Assembly (NCBI RefSeq): GCF_900156175.1
Contig: NZ_FTMV01000012.1
Location: 1 to 64,000 of the forward strand
DNA: 64,000 bases
From: Janthinobacterium sp. TND4EL3
GTDB taxonomy: Bacteria > Pseudomonadota > Gammaproteobacteria > Burkholderiales > Burkholderiaceae_D
Direction of reading: 5' to 3'
Shown: one piece after another, positions 10,350 through 20,257 of the stretch
Numbering within the stretch: position 1 is the first letter of the stretch
Layout: every line of letters begins with the position of its first letter
Made by a program: the position numbers and the translations under genes
The notes under the pieces: generated by a model
What the model was told of the DNA's origin: nothing
Databases searched by the model: none
What the model saw: the letters and a program-made list of their open reading frames with translations, nothing else

Positions 10350-13300
10350 ATGCAAACAACCGTCACGCCCGGCCTTCTCATCCTGCATGGCAACCAGCTG
10401 GAACAGCTGCGCGCCGCCGTCTTCCAGTGGCTGCGGCAGCACCCGCTGGCGCCGCTGGAGACGGATATCTTCCTGGTGCAGTCGAACGGCGTGGCCGAAT
10501 GGCTGAAGATCGCGCTGGCCGAGGAGATGAAGGTGTGCGCCGCCACGCGCATCGCACTGCCGGCGCGCCTGCTGTGGGAAAGCTACCGGGGCATGCTGGG
10601 GCGCGAGCGCGTCCCGCGCGTGTCGCCATTCGACAAATCGCCGCTGACCTGGCGCTTGATGCGCCTGCTGCCGTCCCTGCTGGACGACCCGGTATTTGCG
10701 CCGCTGCGCTACTTCCTCGCCGACGGCGACGCGGAACGCCGGCTGCAGCTGGCCGAGCGCCTGGCCGACCTGTTTGACCAGTACCAGGTCTACCGGGCCG
10801 ACTGGCTGGCCGACTGGGCGGCCGGGCGCGACCAGTTGCGCACGGCCCGCGGCGACGCCATGGCCTTGAAGGACGACCAGCGCTGGCAGGCGCAGTTGTG
10901 GCGCGCCGTGGCTGCCGACGTGGAGCCGTTCGAGCGCGACACGGGCCGCGCCGACATCCACGACGCCTTCCTGGCGGCGATTGCCGGCGGCGATGCGCCT
11001 GCCGGCAAGCTGCCGCGCAGGGTGGTGCTGTTCGGCGTGTCGGCCTTGCCGTACCAGACCTTGCAGGCGCTCGCTGCGCTGGCGCGCCACACGCAGGTGG
11101 TGCTGGCCGTGCCGAATCCATGCCAGTTCTACTGGGGCGACATCATCGAGGGGCGCGACTTGCTGCGCGCGGCCAACAAGCGCCAGCGGCAGCGCAACGG
11201 TCATGACCTGGCGCAAATTCCAATGGAAGAGCTGCATGCGCACAGCCATCCGCTGCTGGCCAGCTGGGGCAGGCAAGGGCGCGATTTCATCCGCATGCTT
11301 GACGAATTCGACGAACACGCGCAAGCCGAAGGGCGCGACGACAGCCTGCGCATCGACCTGTTTGGCGAGGAAACGGGCGAAACCCTGCTGCAGCAGGTGC
11401 AGGTGGCCATCCGCGAACTGCGCCCGCTGGCCGAACATGAGCAAACGCCGCCCGACGCCGGCGACCGCTCGATCGAATTTCACGTGGCGCACAGCGTGCA
11501 GCGCGAAGTGGAAGTGCTGCATGACCAGCTGCTGGCCATGTTCGCCCACAGCGGCGAGACGGGCTTGCGCCCGCGCGACGTGGTGGTGATGGTGCCCGAT
11601 ATCGACACCTTTACGGCCGCCATCCACGCCGTCTTCGGCCAGTACCGGCGCAATGACGAGCGTTTCATCCCGTTCGAGATCGGCGACGTGAAGGACCGCA
11701 GCGTCAACCCGCTGCTCGTCGCGCTCGAGTGGCTGCTGCACCTGCCGCAGCAGCGCTGCCGCCAGAGCGAAGTGCGCGACCTGCTCGACGTGCCGGCGCT
11801 GGCTACCCGCTTCGGCCTGCAGCCGGACGACCTGGCCACCCTGGGCGCGTGGATCGAGGGCGCGGGCGTGCGCTGGGGCCTGGACCAGGAACACCGCGCC
11901 GGCTTGGGGCTGGGGGCGGCCGGGGAACAGAACGCGTGGATCTTCGGCGTGCGGCGCATGCTGCTCGGCTATGCCAGCGGCAGTGGCGCCAGCTTTGGGG
12001 GCATCGAGCCGTATGCGGAAGTGGGTGGCCTCGATGCGGCGCTGGCGGGTTCGCTGGCGCAGCTGGTCGAGGCGCTGCTGCACTGGCGCACCGTGCTGGC
12101 CGGCGCGCGCACGCCGGCCGAATGGGGCGAGCAGGCGCGCGCGCTGCTGGCGGCCTTCTTTGACGCCGACGACGAGGGCGACCGCCTGACCCTGGCGCAG
12201 CTGGAAGGCGCCCTGCAGGGCTGGCTGGAAACCTGCGGGCACGCGGGCTTTGTCGAGCAGGTACCCTTGTCCGTGCTGCGCGTGGCGTGGCTGGGCGCGC
12301 TCGACGAACCGACCCTGAATCACCAGTTCGTCTCCGGCGGCGTCACGTTCTGCACCCTGATGCCGATGCGCGCCGTGCCGTTCCGCGTCGTCTGCCTGCT
12401 GGGCATGAACGATGGCGATTTCCCGCGCCGCGCGCCCAAGGCCGATTTCGACTTGCTGGCCTTGCCCGGCATGGCCCGCCCGGGCGACCGTTCGCGCCGC
12501 GACGACGACCGCTACCTGATGCTCGAAGCCTTGCTGGCCGCGCGCGACAAGCTGTACGTGAGCTGGGTGGGGCGCAATGTGCGCGACAATTCCGAGCAGC
12601 CGCCGTCCGTGCTCGTGTCGCAGCTGCGCGACTACCTGGCCGCAGGCTGGTCGCTGGACCGCCACCTGGCGTCGCTCACCACCGAGCACGCGCTGCAGCC
12701 GTTCAGCCGCCGCTACTTCGAGGCGGGCGGCCTGCTCACCTATGCGCGCGAATGGCGCGTGGCGCATGCGGACGCGGATGCGGCTGCGCAGGCAGGGGCG
12801 CCGGCCCTGGGCCCGTATGAACTCGACCCGGACACGCGCCTGAAGCTGGGCGAACTGGCCAGCTTTTTGCGCCAGCCCGTCAAGTACTTCTTCCGCCGCC
12901 GCCTCAGCGTGCATTTCGCCGATGCGGCCATGCTGGGCGAGGATGAGGAGCCGTTCGGCCTGAATGCGCTCGAGCGCTACCTGCTGGAAGACACCATGCT
13001 CGATGACGGCGGCGCCGTGGAAGATATCGACGACGTGCGCGCCAGCCTGGAAGCGCGCGCGGCACGGCTTGCGCGCGAAGGCGTGCTGCCCATCGGCCTG
13101 ATCGGCCAACAGGTGCAGGCGCAGCTGGTCGAGGCGCTCGTGCCCGTGCGCAGCGCATGGCTGTCCCTGCGCGCCTCGTTTCCGCAGGCGGCCGAGAAGC
13201 GCGCCATCAATTTGCCGTTCGGCGAGCTGCAGATCGACGACTGGCTCGACAGATTGTGCAGCAACGGCCGGGACACGGCCTGGCTGATGCAGATTTCCTC

Positions 13301-13775
13301 GAAGGTGACGGACAAGGGCGGCCAGGCGCGCGGCGACAAGCTGATGCTGATGTGGCTGCGCCAGCTGGCCGCCGCCGCCCTCGATTTCCCCGTCACCGGC
13401 TATCTGGTGGCGCGCGACGCCATCGTCAGCATGGCGCCGCTCGATCCGGCCACGTCGCGCGACGCGCTGTCCACCCTGCTGGCGCTGTGGCGCGAAGGCA
13501 TGAACCATCCGCTGCCGACGGCCTGCAAGACGGGGCTGGCGCTGGTGCAGCAGGGCGACCCGCGCGCCGTCTACGATGGCGGCTTCGATATCTCGGGCGA
13601 GCGCGATGAACTGTGCCTGGCGCGCCTGTGGCCCGAGTTTTCCGCGCTGGCGCTTGAAGAAGCGTGGGAAGACTGCACGCGCGAGCTGTATGGCCCGCTG
13701 GCAGACTGGCTGCAACAACACATCACGATCGACCCGATCAGCGCGCCCGATGACGGCGCGGGAGAAGAACAATGA
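10350..13775 (+). CDS. recC: exodeoxyribonuclease V gamma subunit RecC
   Basis: A 1141-residue RecC, normal length. It has the SNGVAEWLK segment near residue 50, the inactive helicase-like core, and the DVVVMVPDIDTF and TFCTLMPMRAVPFRVV...LLGMNDGDFPR segments characteristic of RecC. RecC scaffolds the RecBCD helicase-nuclease and recognises Chi during double-strand-break repair and foreign-DNA degradation. Its stop overlaps the recB start (ATGA, 13772-13775), indicating translational coupling. It is the first gene of the recCBD run. Only a weak ribosome-binding site precedes ATG 10350, within a GC-rich leader carrying a hairpin. Confidence 0.97.
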   Translation: MQTTVTPGLLILHGNQLEQLRAAVFQWLRQHPLAPLETDIFLVQSNGVAEWLKIALAEEMKVCAATRIALPARLLWESYRGMLGRERVPRVSPFDKSPLTWRLMRLLPSLLDDPVFAPLRYFLADGDAERRLQLAERLADLFDQYQVYRADWLADWAAGRDQLRTARGDAMALKDDQRWQAQLWRAVAADVEPFERDTGRADIHDAFLAAIAGGDAPAGKLPRRVVLFGVSALPYQTLQALAALARHTQVVLAVPNPCQFYWGDIIEGRDLLRAANKRQRQRNGHDLAQIPMEELHAHSHPLLASWGRQGRDFIRMLDEFDEHAQAEGRDDSLRIDLFGEETGETLLQQVQVAIRELRPLAEHEQTPPDAGDRSIEFHVAHSVQREVEVLHDQLLAMFAHSGETGLRPRDVVVMVPDIDTFTAAIHAVFGQYRRNDERFIPFEIGDVKDRSVNPLLVALEWLLHLPQQRCRQSEVRDLLDVPALATRFGLQPDDLATLGAWIEGAGVRWGLDQEHRAGLGLGAAGEQNAWIFGVRRMLLGYASGSGASFGGIEPYAEVGGLDAALAGSLAQLVEALLHWRTVLAGARTPAEWGEQARALLAAFFDADDEGDRLTLAQLEGALQGWLETCGHAGFVEQVPLSVLRVAWLGALDEPTLNHQFVSGGVTFCTLMPMRAVPFRVVCLLGMNDGDFPRRAPKADFDLLALPGMARPGDRSRRDDDRYLMLEALLAARDKLYVSWVGRNVRDNSEQPPSVLVSQLRDYLAAGWSLDRHLASLTTEHALQPFSRRYFEAGGLLTYAREWRVAHADADAAAQAGAPALGPYELDPDTRLKLGELASFLRQPVKYFFRRRLSVHFADAAMLGEDEEPFGLNALERYLLEDTMLDDGGAVEDIDDVRASLEARAARLAREGVLPIGLIGQQVQAQLVEALVPVRSAWLSLRASFPQAAEKRAINLPFGELQIDDWLDRLCSNGRDTAWLMQISSKVTDKGGQARGDKLMLMWLRQLAAAALDFPVTGYLVARDAIVSMAPLDPATSRDALSTLLALWREGMNHPLPTACKTGLALVQQGDPRAVYDGGFDISGERDELCLARLWPEFSALALEEAWEDCTRELYGPLADWLQQHITIDPISAPDDGAGEEQ

Positions 13776-16700
13776 CGAGCCATCTGCTCAACCCCCTGGA
13801 ATTTCCCCTGCACGGCTCGCGCCTGATCGAGGCGTCCGCCGGCACCGGCAAGACCTGGACCATCGCCGCCCTGTACGTGCGGCTGGTACTTGGTCACGGC
13901 GGCGACGACAGCCGCTTTGCGCGCCCGCTGCTGCCGGCCGACATCCTCGTGATGACGTTCACCCGCGCCGCCACGCGCGAATTGTCGAACCGCGTGCGCG
14001 AGCGCCTGATCGAGGCGGCCGCTTATTTTCGCAATGAGTTCCGCCACGAATCCGGCGGCAGCGATCCGTTCCTCGACGCCTTGCTCGAATCCTATCCGGA
14101 CGAGAGCGAACGGCAGAAGGCCGCGCACCGGCTGATGCTGGCCGCCGAGACGATGGATGAAGCGGCCATCTTCACCATCGACGCCTGGTGCCAGCGCATG
14201 CTGCGCGAGCACGCCTTCGACAGCGGCAGCCTGTTCGACGAAGAACTGGTCAGCGACGAACAAGCGCTGTTCGAGGATGCGGCCCACGATTACTGGCGCC
14301 AGCAAGTGTATCCGCTGGCGCCGCAGGCGCTCGACGTGCTGCTCGATTGCTGGCCCGACGTGGAAGCGCTGAAAAAGGGAACGCGCGAGCTGTCCCGGCG
14401 CGCCGACATCATGGGCATGGCCGAGGAGGAGCCGTTATCCGCGCTGATCGCGCGCGAACAGCGGGCGCTGGCCGCACAGCTGGCCACCCTGAAGGCGGGC
14501 TGGGTCGAGCGCGTGGACCGGATGGCGGCATGGATCAACGACCACCGCGCCGCCAATCCCAAGTGTTTTAACGGCGTCAAGATGAAGCCGGAGAACCTGG
14601 CGAAGTGGTTCGACGGCTTGCGCCGCTGGGCGCAAGACCCGCTCCTGCTGCTGCCGGCCATCACGGCCAAGGCCTGGGAACGCTTGACGCCGTTCGGCAT
14701 CGAGGATGCGTTTGCCAAGAGTTTCACGGCCCAGGTGCCCGAGTGCTTCGAGCATACGGAGGCGCTGGGGCTGGCCCTGGCGGCCATCACGCCGCTGGCG
14801 CACAAGCTGCACCTGCATGCGGCGGCGGCCATCGCGCGGCGCATGGACCAGTTGAAGCGCCAGTCGCGCCAGTTCGGCTTTGCCGACATGCTGCAGCGCC
14901 TGCACGACGCGCTGGCCGGCGAGAATGGCGCAGCCCTGCGCCAGCGCATCGTCGACCAGTATCCGCTGGCCATGGTCGATGAATTCCAGGATACGGCCCC
15001 TGCACAGTACCAGATCTTCAATTTGCTTTACCGCATTGCGGAGAATGATCCAGCGCAAGGATTGTTCCTGATCGGCGACCCGAAGCAGTCGATCTACGGC
15101 TTTCGCGGCGCCGACATCCAGAGCTACCTGGCGGCGCGGCGCGCGACGAACGGCCGCCACTACCAGCTGGGTACCAATTACCGCTCGACGGCACCCCTGG
15201 TGGCCGCCGTCAACCAGCTGTTCCTGCACGCGGAGCGCGCCGAGGTGCCGGCTGGCGCCTTCCGCTACCGCAAGAACGGCGAGAATCCGCTGCCGTTCGA
15301 GGCCGTCGACGCCAAGGGCCGCAGCGAGCGCCTGGTGAATGCCGGCGGTCCGCTGCCGGCCCTGCTGGCCGCCTGCGCCAGCGACGAAGGGCTGCGCGGG
15401 GACAGCTACCGCGAGTACTTCGCGCAGCATTGCGCCGAGCACATCGTCGCCATGCTGGGCGATGCGCAAGCCGGTTTCGATGGCCCCGACGGATTCGTGC
15501 GCCTGCAGCCGGCCGATATCGCCATCCTCGTGCGCGACCGCAAGGAGGCAGCGGCCATCCGCCGCGCGCTGGCGCGCCGCCGGGTCGCCAGCGTGTATTT
15601 GTCCGACAAGGATTCCGTCGTCGACAGCGAGGAAGCGGCCGATGTGCTGCGCTGGCTGGCGGCGCTGGCCAACCCGCTCGACGGCGCCCTGGCGCGCGCC
15701 GCCTTTGCCACGCGCACCATCGGCTTGCCGCTGGGCGAGCTGGCGCGGCTGTCGAGCGACGAACTGGAATGGGAACGCCGGGTCGAGCAATTGAAGACCC
15801 TGCACCTGATCTGGCAGCGCCAGGGCGTGCTGGCCATGCTGCGCCGCTTCATCCACGAACTGCAATTGCCCGCCATGCTGCTGCAGCAGACGGGCGGCGA
15901 GCGGCGCCTGACGAATCTGCTGCACCTGGCCGAACTGCTGCAGTCGGCCAGCCGCCAGCTCGACGGCGAACAGGCGCTGATACGCTGGCTGGCCGAGCAG
16001 ATCGCCGGCGAGGGCGACAACGGCGACGAGCGCGTGCTGCGCCTGGAAAGCGATGCGGAACTGGTCAAGGTCATCACCGTGCACAAGTCCAAGGGCCTCG
16101 AATACCCGCTCGTGTACCTGCCGTTCGCCGTCACGGCGCGCAAGGTGGACAAGCGCAACCGCAGCTTCTTCGACTATGCGGGCGAGGATGGCGAACGCCG
16201 CCTCGACCTGGCCTTGTCCGACGAAGCCATGGCGGCAGTCGAAGAGGCGCGCATCGAGGAAGACTTGCGTCTGCTGTACGTGGCCCTGACGCGCGCGCGC
16301 CATTTCCTGTGGCTGGGCGTGGCCGCCCAGGCGGCGCGCAAGGCGGGCGAGAACACCCTGCACGAATCGGCGCTCGGCTACCTGCTGACGGGCGGCGACA
16401 AGCTGCCGGCGGAGCAACTGCTGCTGCGCTGGCAGCAGGTGGCGGGCAATTGCGACGCCATCTACGTGGGCTCGCTGGCGCAGCCCGATGCCTGCACGGT
16501 GCTCGACCGGGTCGAGCGGCGCCCCGAGCTGCGTCCCGCGCCCCTGTTCGCGGGCGAATTCGAGCGCGACTGGTCGGTGGGCAGTTTTACCTCGCTGACG
16601 CGCCAGATCGGCGCCGTGGCGGCCGCGCACGTGCCGCAGCGGGCGCTGGAAGAGACTTTGCTGGAAGATGGCACGGCTGTGGCCGTGGTCTCGCCGACGC

Positions 16701-17446
16701 AAATGGGCGACGCCCCATGGCACCGCTTTCCGCGCGGCTCCGTGCCCGGCAACTTCCTGCACGAGCAGCTCGAGTGGATGGGCAGCGAAGGCTTTGACAG
16801 CGTCCACGATGCCAATTTCGACACGCGCCTGGCCGCGCGCTGCGAGCGGGCCGGCTGGGGCCACCGCCAGGAAGACGCCATCGCCTGGCTCAGGGAGATC
16901 GCCATCACGCCGCTGCCGCTGCTCGACGCCTCGCTGTCCGAACTCGATAGCACCCTGTCCGAGATGGAGTTCTGGCTCCCCAGCGAGCATCTGTCCACCG
17001 GCGCGCTCGATCAGCTGTGCACGCGCTTGCTGCTGGGCGGCGCGCCGCGTCCCGTGCTGCCGCGGCGCCCGCTGCACGGCATGCTCAAAGGTTTTGCCGA
17101 CCTGGTCATCGAAAGGGAAGGGCGCTACTGGGTGCTCGACTACAAGTCCAATGCGCTGGGCGCCAACGACGACGCCTATCACACGGCCGCGCTGGCGGCC
17201 GGCATGGCGCAGCACCGCTACGACATCCAGGGCGCCATCTACATGCTGGCCCTGCACCGGCTGCTGAAAAGCCGGCTTGGCGACGCCTACGACCCGGCCG
17301 AACACCTGGGCGGCGCCATTTTCCTGTTCCTGCGCGGCATCGCGAATGCGGACACGCACGGCTGCTACTGGCTGGCGCCGCAACTGGAGCTGCTGGACGG
17401 CCTCGATCAATTATTGTCAGAAGAAGCGGAACACCATGCAGCATAG
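13772..17446 (+). CDS. recB: exodeoxyribonuclease V beta subunit RecB
   Basis: A 1224-residue UvrD/Rep-family helicase-nuclease. Walker A is ASAGTGKTWTIAALY near the N-terminus, followed by MTFTRAATRELSNRVRERL (motif Ia). The DEFQDTAPAQYQIF Walker B region, GDPKQSIYGFRGAD, and the TVHKSKGLEYP motif are present. The C-terminal nuclease domain shows GFADLVIE...VLDYKSN, the catalytic DYK signature. RecB is the slow 3'-5' motor and sole nuclease of RecBCD. Its start is fused to the recC stop by a 4-bp overlap, and its end overlaps recD by 11 bp. Length and motifs are all normal, so the complex should be active. Confidence 0.97.
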   Translation: MTSHLLNPLEFPLHGSRLIEASAGTGKTWTIAALYVRLVLGHGGDDSRFARPLLPADILVMTFTRAATRELSNRVRERLIEAAAYFRNEFRHESGGSDPFLDALLESYPDESERQKAAHRLMLAAETMDEAAIFTIDAWCQRMLREHAFDSGSLFDEELVSDEQALFEDAAHDYWRQQVYPLAPQALDVLLDCWPDVEALKKGTRELSRRADIMGMAEEEPLSALIAREQRALAAQLATLKAGWVERVDRMAAWINDHRAANPKCFNGVKMKPENLAKWFDGLRRWAQDPLLLLPAITAKAWERLTPFGIEDAFAKSFTAQVPECFEHTEALGLALAAITPLAHKLHLHAAAAIARRMDQLKRQSRQFGFADMLQRLHDALAGENGAALRQRIVDQYPLAMVDEFQDTAPAQYQIFNLLYRIAENDPAQGLFLIGDPKQSIYGFRGADIQSYLAARRATNGRHYQLGTNYRSTAPLVAAVNQLFLHAERAEVPAGAFRYRKNGENPLPFEAVDAKGRSERLVNAGGPLPALLAACASDEGLRGDSYREYFAQHCAEHIVAMLGDAQAGFDGPDGFVRLQPADIAILVRDRKEAAAIRRALARRRVASVYLSDKDSVVDSEEAADVLRWLAALANPLDGALARAAFATRTIGLPLGELARLSSDELEWERRVEQLKTLHLIWQRQGVLAMLRRFIHELQLPAMLLQQTGGERRLTNLLHLAELLQSASRQLDGEQALIRWLAEQIAGEGDNGDERVLRLESDAELVKVITVHKSKGLEYPLVYLPFAVTARKVDKRNRSFFDYAGEDGERRLDLALSDEAMAAVEEARIEEDLRLLYVALTRARHFLWLGVAAQAARKAGENTLHESALGYLLTGGDKLPAEQLLLRWQQVAGNCDAIYVGSLAQPDACTVLDRVERRPELRPAPLFAGEFERDWSVGSFTSLTRQIGAVAAAHVPQRALEETLLEDGTAVAVVSPTQMGDAPWHRFPRGSVPGNFLHEQLEWMGSEGFDSVHDANFDTRLAARCERAGWGHRQEDAIAWLREIAITPLPLLDASLSELDSTLSEMEFWLPSEHLSTGALDQLCTRLLLGGAPRPVLPRRPLHGMLKGFADLVIEREGRYWVLDYKSNALGANDDAYHTAALAAGMAQHRYDIQGAIYMLALHRLLKSRLGDAYDPAEHLGGAIFLFLRGIANADTHGCYWLAPQLELLDGLDQLLSEEAEHHAA

Positions 17447-19394
17447 CGAGCGAATGAATGCCTTGTTCAACCACGTCGACGGCGTCGCCGGGGATGGCCA
17501 TCTGCGCCGCCTGAGCGCCGCCTTTGCCCGCTTCATCGCCAGCCTGGACGAGCAGGCGCCTGACGCGGCCGCCGTGGCCTTGGCCTGCGTGGTGCTGTCC
17601 GAGCTGGAAGGGCGGGGCCACAGCTGTCTGATGCTGGCGGACCTGGCGGGCGAACCGTCGCAGCTGCTGGGCTGGAGCGAGGAGCTGTGGCATGGAGTGC
17701 TGGCTGTTTCCGGCCCGCTGCCGGGCAGCGCCGCCGGCTGGCGCGCGCTGCTGGCCGGCGCGCCGCAGGTGTGGCGGGTGGGTGCGCCCGACGCGAAACA
17801 GCCGCTGGTGCTCGACGGCGACCGTTTGTACCTGCGCCGCTACTGGCGCGACGAGACACTGGTCGGTGAAAAAATCGCCGCGCGCGCGCAGACTTTGACC
17901 AATCCGCCGCTGGCGCAGGTGCGCCAATGGCTCGACATCCTGTTCGACCAGCCCACGCAGGACGGTGGCCCGGACTGGCAAAAGGCGGCCTGCGCCGTCG
18001 CCCTGCGCGGCAAGGTGGCCATCATCACGGGCGGCCCGGGGACGGGCAAGACGTACACGGTGGCCAGTTTGCTCACCTTGCTGTTTGCCGTCTCGCCGCA
18101 GCCGGAGCAACTGCGCATCGCGCTGGCCGCGCCGACGGGCAAGGCGGCCGCGCGATTGAAACAGTCGATCGACAAGGCCTTGAGCGGCCTGGCGGAAAAG
18201 GTCGGGGAAGCCTTGCCGCTGCTGGAACTGGCGCGGCGCATGGGCGCGGCGCGCACCCTGCATAGCTTGCTGGGCGCGCGGCCCGATACGCGCGCTTTTG
18301 CCCACCATGCGGGCAATCAGCTCGACGTGGACGTGCTGATCGTCGATGAAGCGTCGATGGTGCACCTGGAGATGATGGCGTCCGTGCTCGACGCGCTGCC
18401 GCCCACGGCGATATTGATCCTGCTGGGCGACAAGGATCAATTGGCGTCCGTGGAGGCGGGCGCCGTGCTGGGCGACTTGTGCCACGATGCGCAGGCGGGC
18501 GGCTACACGGACGCCACCATCGCGTATGCGCAGGCAGCCAGCGGCGTGGCCATTCCCGCCGATTTTGCCGGGACGGCCGGCGCGCTGGCGCAGCAGACGG
18601 TGATGCTGCGCCACAGCCACCGTTTCAGCGGGCCGATCGGCGAACTGGCCTTGGCCGTGAATGCCGGCAGACCCGATCTGGCCAAGGCGTGTTTTGCCGC
18701 CGACAGCGGCGGCCAGCTGGCGTGGAGCGTGCCGGCGCAGCAGGAAGACGTGCTGCGCCTGGCCTTGCGCGGGCGGGCCGACGCGCCGGGCGGCTACCAG
18801 CCCTACCTGGCGCTGGTGCATGCCGGCGAGGCGGCGTACGCGCAGCATGACGACTGGGTGCGCGCCGTGCTGCACGCTTTCGAGTCGTTCCGCATCCTGT
18901 GCGCCGTGCGCGAAGGCGAGTGGGGCGTGGCGGGCCTGAACACGGCCATCGAACTGCGGCTGGAAAAGGACGGGCTGATACGCCGCAGCGAGTGGTATGT
19001 GGGGCGCCCCGTGATGGTCACGCGCAACGACTACGGCACGGGCGTGTTCAATGGCGATATCGGCCTGACCCTGCGCGACCCTGCGCGGCCCGGCTCCCTG
19101 CGCGTGTACTTCCTGGAAGGCGAAAACGTGCGCAGCGTGCTCGCCACGCGCTTGCGCAACGTGGAAACGGCGTTCGCCATGACGGTGCACAAGTCGCAGG
19201 GCTCGGAATTCCGCCATACCGTGCTGGTGCTGCCGCAGGAAGGCGGCGCCATGCTGGCGCGCGAGCTGGTCTACACGGGCATCACGCGCGCGCGCGACTT
19301 CTTTACCCTCGTCTCGCCCACGCAGGCCGTGCTGTTCGACGCGATCCTGCGCCGCACGCAGCGCGCCAGCGGGCTGCGGGGCCTGATCGGCTGA
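17436..19394 (+). CDS. recD: exodeoxyribonuclease V alpha subunit RecD
   Basis: A 652-residue superfamily-1B helicase. Walker A is GGPGTGKTYTVASLL, Walker B is VLIVDEASMV, with GDKDQLASVEAGAVLGDL and the C-terminal MTVHKSQGSEF motif. RecD is the fast 5'-3' motor of RecBCD. I use ATG 17436, which lies inside the 3' end of recB in another frame (11-bp overlap) and follows a purine-rich AGAAGCGGA. An ATG at 17454 just beyond recB is possible, while the longer upstream reading frame has recB-shadow composition. The gene ends one base before the convergent dsbA-type gene. Confidence 0.96.
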   Translation: MQHSERMNALFNHVDGVAGDGHLRRLSAAFARFIASLDEQAPDAAAVALACVVLSELEGRGHSCLMLADLAGEPSQLLGWSEELWHGVLAVSGPLPGSAAGWRALLAGAPQVWRVGAPDAKQPLVLDGDRLYLRRYWRDETLVGEKIAARAQTLTNPPLAQVRQWLDILFDQPTQDGGPDWQKAACAVALRGKVAIITGGPGTGKTYTVASLLTLLFAVSPQPEQLRIALAAPTGKAAARLKQSIDKALSGLAEKVGEALPLLELARRMGAARTLHSLLGARPDTRAFAHHAGNQLDVDVLIVDEASMVHLEMMASVLDALPPTAILILLGDKDQLASVEAGAVLGDLCHDAQAGGYTDATIAYAQAASGVAIPADFAGTAGALAQQTVMLRHSHRFSGPIGELALAVNAGRPDLAKACFAADSGGQLAWSVPAQQEDVLRLALRGRADAPGGYQPYLALVHAGEAAYAQHDDWVRAVLHAFESFRILCAVREGEWGVAGLNTAIELRLEKDGLIRRSEWYVGRPVMVTRNDYGTGVFNGDIGLTLRDPARPGSLRVYFLEGENVRSVLATRLRNVETAFAMTVHKSQGSEFRHTVLVLPQEGGAMLARELVYTGITRARDFFTLVSPTQAVLFDAILRRTQRASGLRGLIG

Positions 19395-19395
19395 T

Positions 19396-20058
19396 TTACT
19401 TCGCCAGCTTCGCCTTGGCCACCAGCGCCTGCACCACTTGCAGGGTGGCTTGCTCCACGCCTTGGCGCGGCAAGCCCGGGTTGGCGCCGGCGACCATCGA
19501 TGGATTGGTCAGGTAGCGCCCGCCCACGATCAGGGTGGGCGTGCTGTCGACCTGGTAGCCGGCGGCCAGGCGCGGCAGGTTTTTCAGCCTGGTCTGCACG
19601 CCAAACGACTGGTAGGCGCCTTCGAAGGTCGTCTTGTCCAGGCCATTTTTCAGCGCCCAGTCGAGGTTATCGCGGTCGCTGGCCAGGCGCTTGCGCTCCA
19701 CATGCCAGGTATGCATGACTTGCGCGTGCAGCGTCTCTTCCTTCTTCAGCGCTTCCAGGGTCAGGAACAGATGCGCTTCCGGATCATTTTCCGGCGTGTG
19801 CGGCAAATGGATGCGGCGGAACGACACCGTGGCGGCATTGTCCTTGACCCAGTTCGCCAGGCCAGGCTCCAGCGCGTTGCAGGCGGGGCAGTGGTACATG
19901 AAAAACCCGATCACTTCCACCTTGCCCGGCGCCGCCTGCACGGGCTGCGGCGTGGCCAGCACCTGGTCTTGCTTGCCCGGCACGGGCGCTTGCGGCGAGG
20001 CGAAGGCGCTGGAGATGGCGAAGCTGGCGCAGGCCAGGACGCCGTGGCGCAAACGCAT
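19396..20058 (-). CDS. dsbA: DsbA-family periplasmic thiol:disulfide oxidoreductase
   Basis: A 220-residue thioredoxin-fold protein. It starts at ATG 20058 with AAGGAG upstream and opens with a cleavable signal peptide (about residues 1-20, ending AFA-S). The active site is Cys57-Pro-Ala-Cys60 in MYHCPAC; the cis-proline loop is STPTLIVGG. DsbA oxidises substrate cysteines in the periplasm; the usual dipeptide in E. coli DsbA is PH, whereas CPAC is common in betaproteobacterial homologues. It is convergent with recD with almost no gap. Partner dsbB is not in the window. A DsbC-like isomerase role is less likely because there is no dimerisation domain. Confidence 0.88.
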   Translation of the reverse strand: MRLRHGVLACASFAISSAFASPQAPVPGKQDQVLATPQPVQAAPGKVEVIGFFMYHCPACNALEPGLANWVKDNAATVSFRRIHLPHTPENDPEAHLFLTLEALKKEETLHAQVMHTWHVERKRLASDRDNLDWALKNGLDKTTFEGAYQSFGVQTRLKNLPRLAAGYQVDSTPTLIVGGRYLTNPSMVAGANPGLPRQGVEQATLQVVQALVAKAKLAK

Positions 20059-20132
20059 GGAAGCTCCTTTGGAAAGATTGACCATGCGGCAATCGTTGTG
20101 GAGCGTCAACGTCTGACGGTGTTGCTTTGCTG

Positions 20133-20148
20133 TAATAAATATTTATTA
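20133..20148. repeat. 16-bp perfect AT palindrome between dsbA and the chemoreceptor gene
   Basis: TAATAAATATTTATTA is perfectly self-complementary. It lies in the 199-bp divergent spacer between the dsbA-type start (20058) and the chemoreceptor start (20258). It is followed by the AT-rich stretch ATATTGAATAATATCG. The AT content is exceptional for this genome and suggests promoter elements or a regulator site. Confidence 0.45.
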
Positions 20149-20257
20149 TTCCGAATATTGAATAATATCGTTCCGATTTTTGTGTGAAAATGGCAGCAGA
20201 GTGTGCGTGGCAAGGCCGCTGGTTCGCACCATAAAAATCACCACAGAGGAGTACACC

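Noticed and set aside
17277-17435. N-terminal extension of RecD inside recB
   Set aside because: The 53 extra residues are a recB out-of-frame shadow; RecD homology begins at the Met at 17436.
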